A DNA stretch of 62,866 nt. Source: an uncultured Collinsella sp. GTDB lineage: Bacteria; Actinomycetota; Coriobacteriia; Coriobacteriales; Coriobacteriaceae. This document shows, piece after piece, positions 60,463 through 62,866 of this stretch (position 1 is the stretch's first letter; every line of letters starts with the position of its first letter). The translations under genes and the position numbers were made by a program. A model generated the notes under the pieces. It made no database searches. It saw only the letters and a program-made list of their open reading frames with translations, and had not been told where the DNA came from. The stretch spans positions 1-62,866 of the forward strand of contig CALBOJ010000105.1 in assembly GCA_937896835.1 (NCBI GenBank). Direction: 5' to 3'.

Positions 60463-60501
60463 TTGACGAAGAGTCCCCTGGTTTATATACCTATCGGTAG
60501 G
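60463..60501 (+). promoter_or_regulatory. promoter and TetR-type operator of the MFS gene
   Basis: TTGACG (60463-60468) and TATACC (60486-60491) are spaced by 17 bases. CCTATCGGTAGG overlaps the -10 box and shares CGGTAGG(C/T)ATA with the site at 62662-62675, so one regulator may bind both. Confidence 0.65.
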
Positions 60502-60537
60502 CATATAGGATGTAATGCCGATAGAAATGGAGTGACC

Positions 60538-61818
60538 ATGGCTCTCACCGTACCAGACGAAAAAGACCGTCCTCGCGAGAGCGGCGCATTTGCTTGGATT
60601 GTCGTTATTGCGCTCGGCTTAATGTCCGCCGGGACGACTGGCACATATAGCATTATTGCCGGCTCATTCGTTGCTCCAGTATGTGAAGACCTGGGCTTTG
60701 AGTACACCTCTTTCTCTTTCTATTTCACTGCGATTCTTCTTGGCCTTGCACTTGGACTTCCACTTTTGAGCCGTTTCATTCCAAAAGTAATAGGCAAACC
60801 GGTGCATATTTGCGTTGAACTCGTCCTTATTGCCGCCGGCGCCGCAATGGCGTTCTACACCGAAGTCTGGATGTTCATCGTCTCCGCTGCGGTGATCGGC
60901 ATCTGCTTTTCATTCACAACGGGCGTCTGCATGTCCGATGTTATTGACCAATGGTTCAGTAAATCGTCCGGTCTTGCCATCGGCCTTGCTTGGGGCGTTA
61001 ATTCTCTCTGTACGCTGTTGTTGAGCCCTGTCATTACGCTGGTTATCGAGCAACAAGGCTGGCGTACGGGATACATCGTACTTGCGGCCGTTTCTGCAGC
61101 TATGATTTTACCTGCGAGTGCATTTATCATTCGCCTTAAACCCTCTGATCGCAACATGCTTCCGTACGGAGAGACCGCCTCTGAAACCCATGAGAGACAC
61201 AGCGTCGATGAGCGGGAAGATACCCTTTCGGGCATGGCACTACGTGATGCCACGAAAACGCCGTCTTTTATTCTCTGTGTCCTCCTGCTTTGCGTGGCGC
61301 AGCTCACCTGCTGCATGAACCAGTTGTTTCCAACCTATGCAAGCGAGGTCGGTTTCAATCCCATCGTAGGAAGCTTAATGGTCTCGGCAGCTTCGTTCTC
61401 CGACATCTTCCTAAATCCCTTCGTAGGCAAAACATGTGACAAGCTCGGCTCTATTAAAGCAACGGTCGCGTGGACAGGTGTCAGCATTTTTTCGTTCCTG
61501 CTTCTCATCATTGGCGGAAGCAATGAGACTGTTTCAATCATTGCAGCTGGCGTAAACGATGCCATGTTCGCCATTGTTGGAACCGCAATGCCGATGCTTC
61601 TCCTCTCGCTCTTTGGATCACGCGATTTTGGAAGGATCTATTCGATCGTTTGCTCAGCGGGCTATGTCGTCGGTGCTTTTGGAATGCCGGTCATGATGAA
61701 GGTTTACGGCATGGCAGGGTCATTCCAGGGAGTATTTATCTTCTGCATTGCCTGCAACCTTATGATTGCTGCGTTTGCTATCGTTTCCGGCTTTCTCAGT
61801 AAGGCTGCTGAAAAGTAA
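60538..61818 (+). CDS. MFS transporter, oxalate/formate antiporter-like
   Basis: A 426-residue protein with twelve predicted helices. The opening FAWIVVIALGLMSAGTTGTY, the SFYFTAILLGLALGLPLLSR loop and the middle TPSFILCVLLLCVAQLTCCM, with FADL-like SDIFLNPFVGKTCDKLGSIK, match the OxlT-like MFS group. Its substrate is probably a small carboxylate or drug; no specific evidence. GGAG lies five bases before the ATG. A TetR gene is convergent downstream, and operator-like sites lie at both outer ends of the pair. Confidence 0.8.
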   Translation: MALTVPDEKDRPRESGAFAWIVVIALGLMSAGTTGTYSIIAGSFVAPVCEDLGFEYTSFSFYFTAILLGLALGLPLLSRFIPKVIGKPVHICVELVLIAAGAAMAFYTEVWMFIVSAAVIGICFSFTTGVCMSDVIDQWFSKSSGLAIGLAWGVNSLCTLLLSPVITLVIEQQGWRTGYIVLAAVSAAMILPASAFIIRLKPSDRNMLPYGETASETHERHSVDEREDTLSGMALRDATKTPSFILCVLLLCVAQLTCCMNQLFPTYASEVGFNPIVGSLMVSAASFSDIFLNPFVGKTCDKLGSIKATVAWTGVSIFSFLLLIIGGSNETVSIIAAGVNDAMFAIVGTAMPMLLLSLFGSRDFGRIYSIVCSAGYVVGAFGMPVMMKVYGMAGSFQGVFIFCIACNLMIAAFAIVSGFLSKAAEK

Positions 61819-61852
61819 TAAGCGCCGATTGCATCGGCATAGATTGCCACGC

Positions 61853-61895
61853 AACAGGGGTCGACTCCAAGCCAGACTGGAGTCGGCCCCTGTTT
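61853..61895. terminator. terminator between the MFS and TetR genes
   Basis: AACAGGGG...CGACTCCA and TGGAGTCG...CCCCTGTTTT form a long stem with T and A runs on either side, serving both converging genes. Confidence 0.8.
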
Positions 61896-61954
61896 TCGTT
61901 TAAAGGTTGCCCGCAGGCACCATGTGTGCCAACATGCGTTTCAGCTTGGCTGGT

Positions 61955-62533
61955 CTATTTGAACATAAGCTCGACTATTCCCGCCCAAACCGCTTTTTCA
62001 TCAATATCCTCACCTTGAGCGACCGTATTGCTCGCTCCCTCCAGAACGGTATAAAGAATTTGTACGTAGAGCATCACGTCGGCACTATCGGAAAACGCGC
62101 CAATCTCTACACCATGAAGAAGGATGTCTTTAAGCGCATCCATGGTTCGTTTGGTCGCCGTCGCTTGACGTTCCTGAACTGCAGGAATTCGATTTGCTTG
62201 AACGCTAACCTCGGCCAGCACGCGCCGGCGTTTTTCATCGCTTCGATAGCCACCTATAACTGAATTGCCGAGCTCGATAAGCGCGGCCTTGAACCCGTCC
62301 CTATCGACTATTAGCGAGTAGTCGCGCTGATAGTCAATGGTCGGAAACATGCTGTCCAAGAGCGTAGTGAAAATCTCCTCTTTAGAGGGAAAGTAGTAGT
62401 ACACCGACGGCTTGGATATACCGACAAAGTCGCAAATCTTTCCGATAGACGCTTTGTCATAACCGACTTCTGCCACAAGATCGTACATTGCGTCCAATAT
62501 TTTTTTTCTTGTGCTCACGCTGCATTTCTCCAT
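61955..62533 (-). CDS. TetR family regulator
   Basis: A 192-residue protein: STRKKILDAMYDLVAEVGYD, KASIGKICDFVGISKPSVYY and YFPSKEEIFTTLLDSM form the TetR helix-turn-helix. The ligand-binding part (about 60-190) is TetR_C-like. The start is ATG at 62533, with only a weak upstream purine run. It probably represses the MFS gene and the gene starting at 62862 through CGGTAG-containing sites. Confidence 0.85.
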   Translation of the reverse strand: MEKCSVSTRKKILDAMYDLVAEVGYDKASIGKICDFVGISKPSVYYYFPSKEEIFTTLLDSMFPTIDYQRDYSLIVDRDGFKAALIELGNSVIGGYRSDEKRRRVLAEVSVQANRIPAVQERQATATKRTMDALKDILLHGVEIGAFSDSADVMLYVQILYTVLEGASNTVAQGEDIDEKAVWAGIVELMFK

Positions 62534-62661
62534 TGCAAATCACTTCCGCACTACCAACATTATTAAGGATGGCAACGGAACATCAATTCGTGTCCAAACA
62601 TGACCACTATATACGGTGAACGGTACGTATCAGTAGGCGAGTGGCAATTATTCAAAACTAT

Positions 62662-62675
62662 CTACCGAACGGTAG
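62662..62675. promoter_or_regulatory. TetR-type operator upstream of the window-edge gene
   Basis: CTACCGAACGGTAG is a perfect 6-base-arm inverted repeat followed by GTATAGTAGTACTATAG, which contains -10-like hexamers. It resembles the site overlapping the MFS promoter. Confidence 0.6.
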
Positions 62676-62772
62676 GTATAGTAGTACTATAGCAGGTGAA
62701 ACCCCGCTATTGTCGCGGCCGGACAGCATCGCGGGAAACCCGACCTTGATTATCGACTTTATCCGAACACCT

Positions 62773-62808
62773 CCCACATTCATCCGCACATGTACGGATG
62801 AATGTGGG
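62773..62808. repeat. 14-bp perfect hairpin in the leader of the last gene
   Basis: CCCACATTCATCCG and CGGATGAATGTGGG enclose CACATGTA. Together with other GC-rich stems between 62700 and 62840 it suggests a structured leader. I do not recognise a riboswitch class. Confidence 0.65.
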
Positions 62809-62861
62809 AACCCGATACCCTGAGGGCCGGATCGGCCGGCCCCGGGAGATCGGAGGACGGC

Positions 62862-62866
62862 ATGTC
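62862..62866 (+). CDS. start of a gene cut by the window end
   Basis: ATGTC follows GGAGG at seven bases' distance. Only the first codons are in the window, so nothing can be said about the product except that it sits behind a TetR-type operator and a structured leader. Confidence 0.45.

Overview
The window looks like a chromosomal segment of a high-GC Gram-positive gut actinobacterium of the Coriobacteriia, most likely Collinsella or a close relative. This rests on the GC-rich codon use, the adjacent parE/parC pair with an NPHGDAA quinolone-region motif, the CXXC-peptide / NapH-like / TlpA redox operon, a sortase-anchored surface protein with a LAGTG motif, and the style of the dispersed palindromes. 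It is inferred from content; no rRNA or tRNA gene is present to confirm it.

Positions 1 to about 38.8 kb are an accessory mosaic. In order they hold: a DUF3800 gene behind an attenuator-like hairpin and a small excisionase-type HTH gene; a WYL regulator divergent from two small membrane-protein genes, one frameshifted at a G6 run; a large protein with a HEPN ribonuclease motif; a relaxase remnant with two long palindromes; a phage lysis cassette (XhlA-like, holin, small ORF, frameshifted amidase); a Ser/Thr kinase with an extra N-terminal domain; a Mef/Msr-type macrolide efflux and ribosome-protection pair with leader signals; an orphan yjdF riboswitch and IS3 remnant; a type III restriction-modification operon led by a ribbon-helix-helix regulator, whose mod gene carries a G9 tract; a ToxN/AbiQ-like toxin; an intact yjdF gene with riboswitch; a LytTR/DUF3021 pair; a GyrI-like protein; a transferred seven-gene methyltransferase / ATC-hydrolase / ZIP block; a MerR regulator facing a CMD-cupin enzyme; and a three-gene sirtuin operon under a TetR regulator. 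Between these lie recurring fragments: a repeat with internal GCAAGCCACC units, gene 3' ends reading (V/I/K)EWE-stop, remnants of DUF4143 ATPase genes, and other 100-240 bp repeats.

From about 39 kb to the end the content is mostly ordinary chromosomal genes: an FMN reductase, an ATPase with 19-bp leader repeats, topoisomerase IV (parE, parC), an XRE/membrane-protein pair, a very large exported surface protein with a LuxR-type regulator upstream, a two-component system divergent from the CXXC-peptide/NapH-like/TlpA redox operon, a fused ABC-transporter/FtsX-type permease bracketed by TGTGACAAAGG palindromes, a 178-bp element with perfect 30-bp inverted ends, and an MFS carrier with a TetR regulator that share operator-like sites with a gene starting at the window edge.

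The parts most worth follow-up are the probably phase-variable type III mod gene (phasevarion), the triple SirTM-like operon, the kinase with a possible AbiJ-like N-terminal domain, the HEPN protein, the WYL/membrane cassette with its G6 frameshift, the orphan riboswitch, and the recurring EWE-stop 3' ends.
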